Positions 10,047 to 18,807 of a DNA stretch of 64,000 nt are shown here, piece by piece (position 1 is the stretch's first letter; every line of letters begins with the position of its first letter). A program made the translations under genes and the position numbers. The notes under the pieces are model-generated. The model searched no databases, had not been told where the DNA came from, and saw nothing but the letters and a program-made list of their open reading frames with translations. This stretch comes from Gammaproteobacteria bacterium (lineage in GTDB: Bacteria; Pseudomonadota; Gammaproteobacteria; Steroidobacterales; Woeseiaceae), in assembly GCA_003331585.1 (NCBI GenBank), contig QOPG01000004.1:1-64000 (forward strand). Direction: 5' to 3'.

Positions 10047-11660
10047 ATGTTAACCCCTAAAAATATTATCCGACTTTTTACTATACAAAAAATTCTTTTT
10101 GGCTATCGGCTAAATGAATTGATCGATAAAATTCCAATATTAAAGCCTTTTAAATATTTATTTTTCTTTTTTCCTAAAAAAATAAATAATCAGTCCTCAT
10201 TAGGAGAAAGAATAACTAGAGCATTAGAAGAATTGGGTCCCATTTTTGTTAAATTTGGGCAAGTAATTTCGACAAGACGTGATCTTCTCCCCGCTGATAT
10301 AGCCAATGAACTAGCCAAACTTCAAGACCAAGTTACTCCATTCGCTCAATCTGAAGCCATCAAAATACTAGAAAATGAATACGATAAACCCCTCAAAGAA
10401 ATTTTTTCAAAAATAGATAAAAAACCATTAGCAGCAGCATCAATCGCACAGGTGCACAGTGCTTTATTGAAAAATGGCAAGAAAGTAATAATAAAAATAT
10501 TACGTCCAAATATAAAAAACCAAATTGAACGTGATATCGCGATCCTATATGCGATTGCTGAATCCTTAGAAAAGTTTTGGGATGAGAGTGAACAAGTCAA
10601 GCCAATAGAAATTGTCAAAGAGTATGAAAAAACCATCATAAATGAACTCAATCTTAAAAGAGAAGCAGCAAATGCGGCTAGACTAAAAAGAAATTTTTCA
10701 GGATCCGATCTACTCTACGTCCCTGAGATATATTGGGAGTATTGTAGATCCAATATTCTTGTGCAAGAAAGAATATTTGGGGAACCAATAAGAGATATCG
10801 AGACGCTTAAAAAAAATAATACAAATATGAAAAAATTAGCTGAGAATGGAGTTGAGATATTTTTTACTCAAGTCTTCAGGCATAATTTCTTCCATGCTGA
10901 TATGCATCCTGGAAATATTTTTGTAAAAATAGAAGATCCAAATAACCCTAAATACGCAGCAGTCGACTTTGGAATAATTGGTACTTTAACAAAAGACGAT
11001 CAGTACTATCTTGCGGAAAATTTTTTGGCATTTTTTGAAGGTAATTATAATAAAATCGCACAATTACATATTGACTCTGGCTGGGTTCCAAGAGAAACAA
11101 GGGTTGATGAACTTGAAATAGCAGTGCGCACAGTATGTGAACCCATATTCAATAAACCTCTGTCAGAAATTTCATTCGCCAATGTCCTAATTAGTTTATT
11201 TAATACTGCCAGGCAGTTTAATATGGAAATCCAGCCACAACTGATCCTTCTTCAGAAAACACTGTTTAATATTGAAGGTTTGGGGCGGGAACTATATCCA
11301 AACCTAGATTTATGGAAAACTGCGTATCCTGTCTTAAAAGAATGGATGAATGAACAAATAGGAGTAAAAGCAGTAGTAACTGATCTGAAGGAAAACCTAC
11401 CCTTATTGAGGCAAACTGCACGAGATTTTCCAAGGATCTTAAAAGAAATAACATTAAGGTCAGAACAAGAAAACACAAACAAAATGAAAGTTATTGAAAT
11501 TCAAAAAGAGTTATTGAAACAAAAAAATCAACTTTTTACTCTTAGTGTGAGTGTCACTTCATTTTTATCAGGAGTCCTTATTCATTTATTTGGATCAAGT
11601 CCATTAATTGGTTCAACCTTATTATTTATAGGTGTTATGAGTTTTTTCAAAGCTAGGTAA
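10047..11660 (+). CDS. ubiB: UbiB-family atypical kinase/ATPase for ubiquinone synthesis
   Basis: UbiB belongs to the ADCK/Coq8 protein-kinase-like family and is needed for ubiquinone assembly. The 537-residue protein (E. coli 546) shows the KxGQ-type signature FVKFGQVISTRRDLLP, an Ala-rich loop AAASIAQVHSA, the catalytic-loop equivalent HADMHPGN, and VDFGIIG in place of DFG. Two C-terminal membrane helices occur at about 498-516 and 518-534 (LFTLSVSVTSFLSGVLIHLF, then LIGSTLLFIGVMSFF). It completes ubiE-ubiJ-ubiB; the tatABC or hisI genes that often follow are not here, and trmB comes next. Confidence 0.96.
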   Translation: MLTPKNIIRLFTIQKILFGYRLNELIDKIPILKPFKYLFFFFPKKINNQSSLGERITRALEELGPIFVKFGQVISTRRDLLPADIANELAKLQDQVTPFAQSEAIKILENEYDKPLKEIFSKIDKKPLAAASIAQVHSALLKNGKKVIIKILRPNIKNQIERDIAILYAIAESLEKFWDESEQVKPIEIVKEYEKTIINELNLKREAANAARLKRNFSGSDLLYVPEIYWEYCRSNILVQERIFGEPIRDIETLKKNNTNMKKLAENGVEIFFTQVFRHNFFHADMHPGNIFVKIEDPNNPKYAAVDFGIIGTLTKDDQYYLAENFLAFFEGNYNKIAQLHIDSGWVPRETRVDELEIAVRTVCEPIFNKPLSEISFANVLISLFNTARQFNMEIQPQLILLQKTLFNIEGLGRELYPNLDLWKTAYPVLKEWMNEQIGVKAVVTDLKENLPLLRQTARDFPRILKEITLRSEQENTNKMKVIEIQKELLKQKNQLFTLSVSVTSFLSGVLIHLFGSSPLIGSTLLFIGVMSFFKAR

Positions 11661-11665
11661 AAGTT

Positions 11666-12337
11666 GTGAGAACGGTAAAAAGTTTTGTAAAAAGAAATGG
11701 AAGAATAACAACTGGGCAAGTCTTCGCTTTAAAAAATATGTGGTGTAAATTCGGCATCGATTACACCGAAAAAATCCTAGATTTAAAAAAATTATTCGGC
11801 AATCAATCGCCTGTTCATATTGATATTGGTTTCGGTGACGGAAATGCTCTTATTCAAGAGGCAGAAAAGAATCCAAAAACAAATTTTATTGGTATTGAAG
11901 TCCATAGACCTGGGATTGGACGATGCTTAATGGAGATCAGAAAGAAAGAACTGAGTAATATATTGATCTCATCGCACGATGCTCAGGAGGTTATGAAATC
12001 ACAAATTAAAGATGATTCACTAGATCGGATAAATCTTTATTTTCCTGATCCCTGGCCAAAAAAAAGACATTATAAACGAAGAATTATTCAGACAGAGTTC
12101 TTAAACTTATGTGCAAAAAAACTTAAAATGCATGGGATATTCTGTATCGCAACAGATTGGAGAAATTATGCTGAACACATTGATTCTGTAATCGATCTGA
12201 ACGAAAACTTTACAATTAAAATACGTTTAATTCATAAAGGTGAAGGTGAAGCAAATAGACCATCCACCAAATTCGAAAAAAAAGGTTTAAAGAAAGGTCA
12301 TTTAATCTGGGATTGGGTTTTAAAAAAGACTAACTAG
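11666..12337 (+). CDS. trmB: tRNA (guanine-N7-)-methyltransferase
   Basis: TrmB methylates G46 of tRNA using SAM. The start is GTG at 11666, five bases after ubiB. The N-terminal VKSFVKRNGRITTGQ is the family opening, followed by the SAM site HIDIGFGDGNAL, the conserved NFIGIEVHRPGIG and the signature YFPDPWPKKRHYKRR (residues about 128-142), and a C-terminal RPSTKFEKKG. At 223 residues it matches the usual size (about 220-240). It ends a 12-kb plus-strand run; the convergent Rieske gene stops only 11 bases away. Confidence 0.95.
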   Translation: MRTVKSFVKRNGRITTGQVFALKNMWCKFGIDYTEKILDLKKLFGNQSPVHIDIGFGDGNALIQEAEKNPKTNFIGIEVHRPGIGRCLMEIRKKELSNILISSHDAQEVMKSQIKDDSLDRINLYFPDPWPKKRHYKRRIIQTEFLNLCAKKLKMHGIFCIATDWRNYAEHIDSVIDLNENFTIKIRLIHKGEGEANRPSTKFEKKGLKKGHLIWDWVLKKTN

Positions 12338-12348
12338 ATTAAAATTTA

Positions 12349-12702
12349 TCATGGCAACTTTATAATCACTCTTTCGTTATTGATAAAACATTCTAGTTTT
12401 AATAATTTACTCCCCACACATGGCCCGGAAACACATAATCCACTCTCAATATCGAAAATTGCTCCGTGAGAAGAACAAATAATTTTCTTTTTATCTGGGG
12501 TTAAAAAATTATCCGGACTCCAATTTAATTGATGCCCAGCATGAGGACAATAGTTTTTATATGCATAAATATTTTTACCATACTTTACTAAGAAGCCATG
12601 AAAAGGCCAATCACCCTCACCCACTTTGAACTCCTTACAACCAGAATCATTTATCTCATCAATATTGCTTATGCTAAACTCGTTTGAGTTTCTATTCTTC
12701 AT
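12349..12702 (-). CDS. Small Rieske [2Fe-2S] protein
   Basis: This is a stand-alone Rieske domain of 117 residues starting at ATG 12702; the open frame reaches 12789, but that longer form would overlap ampG by nearly 100 bases. The cluster ligands are clear: Cys52-x-His54 in YCPHAGH and Cys76-x2-His79 in CSSHGA, spaced as in ferredoxin-type Rieske proteins. There is no signal peptide or membrane anchor, so a cytosolic electron-transfer subunit is likely; the oxygenase or reductase partner is not in the window. The gene overlaps the ampG stop by 11 bases, indicating co-transcription. Confidence 0.85.
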   Translation of the reverse strand: MKNRNSNEFSISNIDEINDSGCKEFKVGEGDWPFHGFLVKYGKNIYAYKNYCPHAGHQLNWSPDNFLTPDKKKIICSSHGAIFDIESGLCVSGPCVGSKLLKLECFINNERVIIKLP

Positions 12703-14032
12703 GTTTAATTTTATCGTATTGTTTTGCTGCAAAAAATGATAAAAATATTGCTGGCAACCCAAGAATTCCGGCATAAATGAAGAACCCAAGCCAACCAGAT
12801 ATTTCTTGAATATTTCCTGAAAAACCTGCTAAAAATTTCCCAAAAAATGTGCTGACTGAAGAAAATAATGCATATTGTGTTGCAGTAAATTTGAGATTAG
12901 TGAGACTGGATAAATATGCGATGAAAACTGTTCCTGCGAATCCCATGGTAAAGTTATCAGCACTTATTGTAATAGTTAACATGCCAATGTTTGGACCAAC
13001 TAAAGCAAGAATTGCGAAGAAAAGATTGGTGCTAGCAATAAGAATAGTAGCCATAATAATGCATCTTGATAATCCGAGCTTGAGGATAGCAACAGCTCCG
13101 ATTGCAGTACCTAAAAGAGAGACCCAAAGTCCATAGAATTTAGCAATACTTGCAATCTCTGTTTTTGAAAATCCTATATCCAATAAGAATGGACTGGCCA
13201 GTATTCCTAGCACATAATCACTAACTCTAAAAAATGAAATAAATATTAAGATCATAATGGCCGACCTTCCATAACGATCAAAAAAGTCAACAAAAGGTTG
13301 GACTACAGCAGATATAATCCATTCTTTTCCATTTATTTGATTTTGATTTAAAGATTTCGTTTCACAATTTATAGATGGTGGCTCTTTGCAATAAATTGTT
13401 GTCAATATTCCAATCAACATAAATAAGGCCATCATTTTATAGCTTGTAGACCACGAACTGTATTCAGCAAATAAAAAAGCACCTGCCGTTCCAAAGGCAA
13501 TCGCCACTCTGTACCCATACTGATAGGAGGCAGCTAGAACTCCTTGCATTTCAATTTTTGCGATTTCGATTCTGTATGCATCAAGTGCTATATCTTGTGT
13601 GGCTGATAGCAAAGCGATTGCGATAGCTACAAAAGTGAATGCGGTTAGTGCGTTTCTAGGGTCGATATTAGAGAGATAAAACAAAGAAATAGCAATACCA
13701 ATTTGTGATACTAGGAGCCATGATCTTCTTCTTCCAAGATATCCTCCTAAAAATGGAACTTTTAATGAATCTACTAGAGGCGACCAAATAAACTTAAAAC
13801 TATATGCAAAACCAAGCCAAGCAAATGTACTAATCGTACTTCTCTCGATATCCGATTCTTCTAACCAGCCTGTTAATGTTGAATAGACTAAGGGAAATGG
13901 TAGGCCTGCTGAGAATCCTAGAAAGAATATCGTCAATATTTTTTCTTGGAAATAAAATTTCCAATCTATTTTAGAAAGAAAGAAAATTTTTGAATTCTCA
14001 CTATTCAATCTAAATGCTCCAATCATACTCAA
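12692..14032 (-). CDS. ampG: AmpG-like MFS permease (muropeptide transporter family)
   Basis: AmpG imports anhydro-muropeptides from the periplasm for cell-wall recycling. The 446-residue protein has about 12 membrane helices and AmpG-type sequences: FLGFSAGLPFPLVYSTL at the first helix, FKFIWSPLVDSLK, GRRRSWLLVSQ in the loop after helix 2, and LSATQDIALDAYRIE, which carries the conserved D-A-Y-R motif. The AmpG/SLC33-like MFS branch also includes acetyl-CoA transporters, so substrate is inferred. Its start overlaps the upstream xthA stop by 23 bases. No beta-lactamase or AmpD is in the window. Confidence 0.82.
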   Translation of the reverse strand: MSMIGAFRLNSENSKIFFLSKIDWKFYFQEKILTIFFLGFSAGLPFPLVYSTLTGWLEESDIERSTISTFAWLGFAYSFKFIWSPLVDSLKVPFLGGYLGRRRSWLLVSQIGIAISLFYLSNIDPRNALTAFTFVAIAIALLSATQDIALDAYRIEIAKIEMQGVLAASYQYGYRVAIAFGTAGAFLFAEYSSWSTSYKMMALFMLIGILTTIYCKEPPSINCETKSLNQNQINGKEWIISAVVQPFVDFFDRYGRSAIMILIFISFFRVSDYVLGILASPFLLDIGFSKTEIASIAKFYGLWVSLLGTAIGAVAILKLGLSRCIIMATILIASTNLFFAILALVGPNIGMLTITISADNFTMGFAGTVFIAYLSSLTNLKFTATQYALFSSVSTFFGKFLAGFSGNIQEISGWLGFFIYAGILGLPAIFLSFFAAKQYDKIKHEE

Positions 14033-14786
14033 TGATCAAAGGCGCATGATCTGAAAAACGCTTCCTTTTATATATTTCAGTTGAAAGGACTCGATCTCTC
14101 AATTTTGATGTAACTATTTGATAATCAATGCGCCAACCAACATTATTATCCCAAGCCCTTCCACGATTTGACCACCAGGTATATTGGTCCTCTTTATCAT
14201 TAATTAATCGAAAAGCGTCAGAATATTTATATTCTGAGAAAACTTTAGTAAGCCACTCTCTCTCTTCTGGCAAAAATCCAGAATTCTTTTTATTAGCTCT
14301 CCAGTTTTTTAGATCAATTTCATGATGCGCTATATTCCAGTCTCCACACAACACATATTCTGAGTGTCGTCTTCTTAATTTTTTAAGATGATTTTCAAAC
14401 TTTTCTAGGCACTCCATTTTAAAACTTTGCCTGACATCTCCTGAAGATCCTGATGGCAGATAAATAGAAACCACATTTATCGAATCAAAACGTACTTCGA
14501 GATACCTGCCTTCTTCATCGAATTCTTTGTATCCGATTCCGCAAATTATTTTCTTTGGTTTTATGCGGCAAAATATTGCAACTCCGCTATAGCCTTTCTT
14601 CAAGGCATCATTGTAGTAGCAAAAGTAACCTTTAGGTCTAAAACACTCATCTTCTAGCTGATGAATTTGCGCTTTAGTTTCCTGAATACAGACTACATCA
14701 GCATTTTGGCGTTTTAGCCAATCGAAGAATCCTTTTCTGGCAGCAGCCCTTATTCCATTTGTATTTACACTTATAATTTTTAACAA
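14010..14786 (-). CDS. xthA: Exodeoxyribonuclease III / AP endonuclease
   Basis: This Mg-dependent EEP-family nuclease cleaves abasic sites and trims 3' blocked ends in base-excision repair. Motifs along the 258-residue chain: SVNTNGIRAA at the N terminus, CIQETKAQ (metal Glu), the loop KGYSGVAIF, VSIYLPSGS, CGDWNIAH (catalytic Asp/Asn), WWSNRGRAWDNNVGWRIDYQI, and the terminal FSDHAPLI with the catalytic His. It is the first gene of a minus-strand operon with ampG and the Rieske gene, diverging from pyrE across about 120 bases. Confidence 0.95.
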   Translation of the reverse strand: MLKIISVNTNGIRAAARKGFFDWLKRQNADVVCIQETKAQIHQLEDECFRPKGYFCYYNDALKKGYSGVAIFCRIKPKKIICGIGYKEFDEEGRYLEVRFDSINVVSIYLPSGSSGDVRQSFKMECLEKFENHLKKLRRRHSEYVLCGDWNIAHHEIDLKNWRANKKNSGFLPEEREWLTKVFSEYKYSDAFRLINDKEDQYTWWSNRGRAWDNNVGWRIDYQIVTSKLRDRVLSTEIYKRKRFSDHAPLIIEYDWSI

Positions 14787-14824
14787 AAATTAATCCTAAT
14801 TTGCCCTTTTGTCACTAAAGTATA

Positions 14825-14854
14825 CTGACAATAAAAATTACATAAACATATAAT
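14825..14854 (+). promoter_or_regulatory. Predicted sigma-70 promoter for pyrE
   Basis: CTGACA at 14825-14830 (5 of 6 to consensus) is separated by 18 bases from a perfect TATAAT at 14849-14854. Transcription would begin near 14861, after the upstream TTG of the open frame, which supports the ATG at 14910 as the real pyrE start and gives a leader of roughly 50 bases. No pyrimidine-sensing attenuator hairpin with a T-run is evident in that leader. Confidence 0.6.
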
Positions 14855-14909
14855 ATCGTTGTGCAACAAAAAATCGCTAAATTGTTTAATTGATAATATT
14901 TTTATTCAT

Positions 14910-15554
14910 ATGGAAGAACATAAAATAAAATTCCTGAAGATGGCAATTGAAATGAATGTTCTTCAATTTGGCAGCTTTAAATTAAAATCAGGCAGGCAAA
15001 GTCCATACTTTTTTAATGCTGGATTATTTAATACTGGAGAATCAATTGCGGCACTAGGTCAGTATTATGCTGATACCATTATGTCTTCTAATATTAATTT
15101 TGACATGATCTTCGGTCCTGCATACAAGGGAATCCCAATAGCAACATCCACGGCATCAGCACTATCAAGAAAATACAATACAAACAAACCTTTCGCATAT
15201 AATCGTAAGGAGCAAAAGAAACACGGCGAACAAGGCCTGATAGTTGGTTCCAAAGTAGAGGGCAAAGTTTTGATTGTAGATGATGTTATTACTGCTGGAA
15301 CAGCAGTAAAAGAAGCATTTCAACTTATTAAGTCATCAGGAGCTAACGTGGCAGGCCTCGTGGTATCAATAGACCGCCAGGAGATTGGCAGTTCAGATAA
15401 ATCAGCTATACAGGAACTGCAAGAAAATTTAAATATTCCTGTTGTGTCAATCGCGAATCTTCAAGATCTAATCAATCATATTGAAACTAGCCAAAACCTA
15501 ATAGAATATTTATCTTCAATGAAAAGATATCAATCTAAATATTGTTCAATATAA
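14910..15554 (+). CDS. pyrE: Orotate phosphoribosyltransferase
   Basis: PyrE converts orotate and PRPP to OMP in pyrimidine synthesis. Starting at ATG 14910 gives 214 residues (E. coli 213); the longer open frame from TTG 14859 adds 17 residues unlike the family. Motifs: FKLKSGRQSPYFFNAG near residue 25, FGPAYKGIPIA, the flexible-loop NRKEQKKHGEQG with catalytic Lys residues, and the PRPP-binding VLIVDDVITAGTA. It lies alone between xthA (divergent) and dut (convergent, 7 bases between stops). Confidence 0.96.
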   Translation: MEEHKIKFLKMAIEMNVLQFGSFKLKSGRQSPYFFNAGLFNTGESIAALGQYYADTIMSSNINFDMIFGPAYKGIPIATSTASALSRKYNTNKPFAYNRKEQKKHGEQGLIVGSKVEGKVLIVDDVITAGTAVKEAFQLIKSSGANVAGLVVSIDRQEIGSSDKSAIQELQENLNIPVVSIANLQDLINHIETSQNLIEYLSSMKRYQSKYCSI

Positions 15555-15561
15555 TTTTACT

Positions 15562-16029
15562 CTATGATTTGCCAGAATGTCCGAACCCACCTTCTCCTCG
15601 GTCTGTCTGCTTAAATTCTTGAACAATATCAAATTCAACTTGTTCAACAGGTACAAATACCATTTGAGCAATTCTTTCGCCAGGTTTAATGGAATAAGAA
15701 GTTGAACTTCTATTCCAACACGAAATAAAGATTTGGCCCTGATAGTCTGAATCGATTAGCCCTGTCAAGTTCCCAAGAACAAGCCCATGTTTATGACCTA
15801 AGCCGGATCTAGGTAAAAGGACTGCTGCAAGTTTATTGTCTGCAATATAGATTGCTATTCCTGTTGGAATCAAAACAGTTTCACCTGGAGTCACTTTAAC
15901 TTCTTCGTCTATGCAAGCTCTCATATCCATACCAGCCGATCCATCGGTTGCTATATGTGGCAATGGAATTGATGAACCAATCTTAGAATCAAGTATTTTT
16001 AATTGTATAGATCTCAATATTTTAACCAT
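15562..16029 (-). CDS. dut: dUTP diphosphatase
   Basis: Dut hydrolyses dUTP to dUMP, keeping uracil out of DNA and supplying the dTMP precursor. All five trimeric dUTPase motifs are present in the 155-residue protein: AGMDMRA (I), [11 protein letters not shown] (II), GLIDSDYQG with the catalytic Asp (III), [10 protein letters not shown] (IV) and the C-terminal P-loop-like [12 protein letters not shown] (V). The start codon abuts the coaBC stop with no gap, the classic coaBC-dut operon of gammaproteobacteria. Confidence 0.97.
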   Translation of the reverse strand: MVKILRSIQLKILDSKIGSSIPLPHIATDGSAGMDMRACIDEEVKVTPGETVLIPTGIAIYIADNKLAAVLLPRSGLGHKHGLVLGNLTGLIDSDYQGQIFISCWNRSSTSYSIKPGERIAQMVFVPVEQVEFDIVQEFKQTDRGEGGFGHSGKS

Positions 16030-17259
16030 TTAACGAATTGACATTACATTCGAAGTTTTCATTTTACTATTATCTAATTTTAGACAGAATCTCTCTGTAA
16101 TTAATTCAACAAGTTGTTGTGCGAGTATTGTTTTTCTTTTTTTCTCGAATTTTTTTTCTCCACCATTCCAAAAAACACTTACAGCATTTTCATCAACATC
16201 AAAACCAATATTTTTTCCAACCTTGTTAGCGATTATCATGTCTAAAGATTTTAATCTAAGTTTCTCTTTTGCATACTTTTTTAGATTTTCCGTTTCTGCC
16301 GCAAAACCAACAGTAAAAGGAGGTTTTTTCTGCTCTGCAACAGATGAAAGGATATCTGGTGATTTTGTCAATTTGAGTGACAGTGTTTCACCTTGTTTTT
16401 TTATTTTTTGGTTCGATAAGTTATTACATTGATAATCAGAAACTGCTGCCGCTGAGATAAATATCTCAACTTTTGGTAAATTATTATGCACAGCTTTAAA
16501 CATCTCTTGTGTTGATTCCACTTTTACCATTTTAATACCATCGGGCGTAGGTAAATGGGATGGACCGCTTATCAGTGTTACATCACAACCAAAGGACGAG
16601 AAGGCGCTTGCCATTGCATATCCCATTTTTCCAGAACTTCTGTTCGATATATAACGGATTGGATCTATCGCTTCTCGTGTCGGTCCTGCTGTAATTAGGA
16701 TTTTTTTTGATCTTAGAGGTGAAGACAAAGAATACTTATTTTCAATATAGTCCAAAATAACATCTGGCTCAGGCATTCTGCCTTTACCTATTTCGCCACA
16801 TGCTTGGTCGCCATATTCAGGTTCAATAATTCCTACTCCACGTTCATTTAATATTTTTTTATTTTCCTCAACTGCTTTATTTGCCCACATCACAGAATTC
16901 ATCGCCGGCGATATTATAATAGGCGCTTCTGATGCAACACAGAGTGTTGATAGGAGATCTTCAGCAGAACCATAAACTAATTTAGACATAAAATTTGCTG
17001 TCGTCGGAGCAACTAAAATACAATCAGCCCATCGAGCTAACTCGATATGACTCATTGCGGCTTCTGCTTTTTCGTCCCACAATGAACTTCTTACCTCATT
17101 CGATGAAACTGCTTGGAGTGTAGTTTTCGTGACAAATTTTTTTGCGCTCTCACTTAAAACCACTCTTACAGACATTCCATTAGCCCGAAAAGATCTTATC
17201 AATTCTGGTGTTTTGTAAGCAGCAATGCTTCCGGTTATTCCTAATAGTATATTTTTCAT
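16030..17259 (-). CDS. coaBC: Bifunctional CoaBC (phosphopantothenoylcysteine synthetase/decarboxylase)
   Basis: This fused enzyme ligates cysteine to 4'-phosphopantothenate and decarboxylates the product, two steps of coenzyme A synthesis. The N-terminal flavoprotein CoaC half shows GITGSIAAYK, the active-site His in MSHIELARWAD, the SPAMNSVMW substrate clamp, and Cys in QACGEIGKGRMPEP. The CoaB half follows from about residue 185 with ITAGPTREAIDPIRYISNRSSGKMG, AAAVSDY and KLTKSPDIL. Length is 409 (E. coli 406). CoaD, the next enzyme, is encoded about 1.5 kb away. The radC gene usually found divergent to coaBC is absent. Confidence 0.96.
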   Translation of the reverse strand: MKNILLGITGSIAAYKTPELIRSFRANGMSVRVVLSESAKKFVTKTTLQAVSSNEVRSSLWDEKAEAAMSHIELARWADCILVAPTTANFMSKLVYGSAEDLLSTLCVASEAPIIISPAMNSVMWANKAVEENKKILNERGVGIIEPEYGDQACGEIGKGRMPEPDVILDYIENKYSLSSPLRSKKILITAGPTREAIDPIRYISNRSSGKMGYAMASAFSSFGCDVTLISGPSHLPTPDGIKMVKVESTQEMFKAVHNNLPKVEIFISAAAVSDYQCNNLSNQKIKKQGETLSLKLTKSPDILSSVAEQKKPPFTVGFAAETENLKKYAKEKLRLKSLDMIIANKVGKNIGFDVDENAVSVFWNGGEKKFEKKRKTILAQQLVELITERFCLKLDNSKMKTSNVMSIR

Positions 17260-17381
17260 AATAATCTGGGTAATTGTATCTCCAAGACTGCAAGCTTATA
17301 CGTTTCGGGGTATAAATTTCCAGTAATAATTTTATCTTTAAGGGTTGAAGAATACGTTTTTTTATTAATCCATGAAAAACA

Positions 17382-17397
17382 GTTAATATGTATTAAC
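17382..17397. repeat. 16-bp inverted repeat in the coaBC-rpmB intergenic region
   Basis: The sequence GTTAATA-TG-TATTAAC is a perfect inverted repeat with 7-base arms. It lies about 30 bases upstream of the rpmB -35 box and about 120 bases upstream of coaBC, in the window's longest gap (250 bases). It has operator-like symmetry, but no regulator can be named and AT-rich DNA yields such palindromes by chance. Confidence 0.35.
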
Positions 17398-17426
17398 AAC
17401 AAAATTAAATTATTTAATAAAGAATC

Positions 17427-17455
17427 TTGATATGATAGCGTTTGACTGGTATAAA
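17427..17455 (+). promoter_or_regulatory. Predicted sigma-70 promoter for rpmB-rpmG
   Basis: TTGATA at 17427-17432 and TATAAA at 17450-17455 are separated by exactly 17 bases, a strong match to the sigma-70 consensus. The expected start of transcription is near 17462, leaving a leader of about 48 bases before the rpmB ATG. The strength fits a ribosomal-protein operon. Confidence 0.7.
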
Positions 17456-17509
17456 GTTTCGCTGATTTACTAGCTATCACCTTATTAATTAGATTTTAAG
17501 AGAATTAAC

Positions 17510-17752
17510 ATGTCTAGAGTTTGTCAAGTTACTGGAAAAAGACCAATGAGTGGAAACAATGTTTCGCATGCTAATAATAGAACTCGTCGTCGTTTTCTTC
17601 CAAATTTACAATATAAGAGATTCTGGTTAGAAAAAGAGAATCGATATATTAAATTGAGAGTCTCCCAACAAGGACTCCGTTTAATTGATAAGCATGGGTT
17701 AGAGAAAGTTCTTGCTGACATTAAAAAAACTGCTAAAAAGCTTAAAGGGTAA
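17510..17752 (+). CDS. rpmB: Ribosomal protein bL28
   Basis: bL28 is a small basic protein of the 50S subunit. The 80-residue product is the typical proteobacterial form: [23 protein letters not shown], then the [10 protein letters not shown] segment and a basic helical C terminus ([14 protein letters not shown]). Ribosome-binding site AAGAGAA lies about 7 bases before ATG. It is followed 5 bases later by rpmG, the invariant rpmBG pair. Confidence 0.97.
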   Translation: MSRVCQVTGKRPMSGNNVSHANNRTRRRFLPNLQYKRFWLEKENRYIKLRVSQQGLRLIDKHGLEKVLADIKKTAKKLKG

Positions 17753-17757
17753 TAGAA

Positions 17758-17913
17758 ATGAGAGAAAAAATAAGACTTGTATCAAGTGCTGGAACTGGAC
17801 ATTTTTATACCACAGATAAAAACAAACGTTTGCATCCAGAAAAGATGGAGACGAAGAAATATGATCCAACGATTCGAAAACACGTTCTATACAAAGAAGC
17901 AAAAATCAAATAA
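17758..17913 (+). CDS. rpmG: Ribosomal protein bL33
   Basis: This 51-codon gene lies directly after rpmB. Its translation starts [19 protein letters not shown], continues with [18 protein letters not shown] and ends [12 protein letters not shown], near-identical in layout to E. coli L33. It lacks the Cys-x2-Cys pairs, so it is the zinc-independent form and does not respond to zinc starvation by ligand loss. The rpmB-rpmG-mutM order is conserved in gammaproteobacteria. Confidence 0.97.
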   Translation: MREKIRLVSSAGTGHFYTTDKNKRLHPEKMETKKYDPTIRKHVLYKEAKIK

Positions 17914-17985
17914 TCCGCCTCCAGTCCATAACTGCTCGAACTGGTGATTTGATATAGGCATTTAATATTATACAAACTCTGAAGA

Positions 17986-18798
17986 ATGCCTGAACTACCT
18001 GAAGTTGAAACTACCAAAATTGGAATTCGTCCTTGGATTACAGATATTCTCATAGAGGATGTTGTTATTAGGGAAGACAGGCTTCGTTGGAAAATACCAA
18101 ACTACATTCGATCTAGATTAGTAGGTAACAAAATAAAATCTGTCACAAGAAGAGCGAAATACCTTTTATTAAATCTTAAACATGGGTCAGCAATTATTCA
18201 TCTTGGTATGTCTGGAAGTTTAAGAGTTATCGAGAGCAATGAGCCTCCTATGAAACATGATCATTTTGATATTGTTTTTAACAAAAAAATTTCTTTAAGA
18301 TATCGTGATCCAAGAAGATTTGGTGCTTTTTTATGGAGCGAAAAACCTCAAAAGCACAAACTGCTCTGTAAGCTTGGTTTAGAGCCTTTATTAGATGAAT
18401 TTACGGGAGATTATTTATGGGAAAAATCTAGAAACAGAAAAACAACCATCAAACAATTGATTATGAATTCTCAAATTGTTGTTGGTGTTGGAAATATTTA
18501 TGCATCTGAATCATTGTTTCTTTCCGGAATAAATCCATCATTACGAGCGAACCGCGTATCTAAAATTCGAATGAAAAAATTAGCATCCAAAATTAAAACT
18601 GTACTCAACGAAGCTATAAAAGCTGGTGGAACAACATTGCAAGATTATTACAAAAGCGATGGTAACGCAGGGTATTTTAAGCAAGAATTAAAGGTATATG
18701 GTAAAGAAAACAGTCCATGCATTATCTGCGATGCGTCAATACTAATGAAGAAATTAGGCCAGCGATCAACTTTTTATTGCAAAAACTGCCAGACTTGA
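17986..18798 (+). CDS. mutM: Formamidopyrimidine-DNA glycosylase (Fpg/MutM)
   Basis: MutM excises 8-oxoguanine and formamidopyrimidines and nicks the abasic site. The mature N terminus PELPEVETT supplies the catalytic Pro2 and Glu3; Lys58 lies in RRAKYLL; LIMNSQIVVGVGNIYASESLF is the helix-two-turn-helix; and the C-terminal zinc finger has Cys-x2-Cys pairs in PCIICDAS and YCKNCQ. It has 270 residues (E. coli 269). It follows rpmG by 72 bases and is convergent with coaD, with 9 bases between stop codons. Confidence 0.97.
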   Translation: MPELPEVETTKIGIRPWITDILIEDVVIREDRLRWKIPNYIRSRLVGNKIKSVTRRAKYLLLNLKHGSAIIHLGMSGSLRVIESNEPPMKHDHFDIVFNKKISLRYRDPRRFGAFLWSEKPQKHKLLCKLGLEPLLDEFTGDYLWEKSRNRKTTIKQLIMNSQIVVGVGNIYASESLFLSGINPSLRANRVSKIRMKKLASKIKTVLNEAIKAGGTTLQDYYKSDGNAGYFKQELKVYGKENSPCIICDASILMKKLGQRSTFYCKNCQT

Positions 18799-18807
18799 TA
18801 ATTCTTT

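Noticed and set aside
12703-12789. N-terminal extension of the Rieske protein up to 12789
   Set aside because: It would overlap the ampG C terminus by nearly 100 bases in another frame; ATG 12702 gives a normal-sized Rieske domain.
14859-14909. Longer pyrE starting at TTG 14859
   Set aside because: The extra 17 residues are unlike the family and the predicted transcription start falls at about 14861, so this codon would not be in the mRNA.
17256-17480. 74-residue minus-strand frame in the coaBC-rpmB gap, possible radC remnant
   Set aside because: Its sequence has no RadC motif (no HxHPSGxxxPS-type signature) and it covers the rpmB promoter; not supported as a gene or pseudogene.
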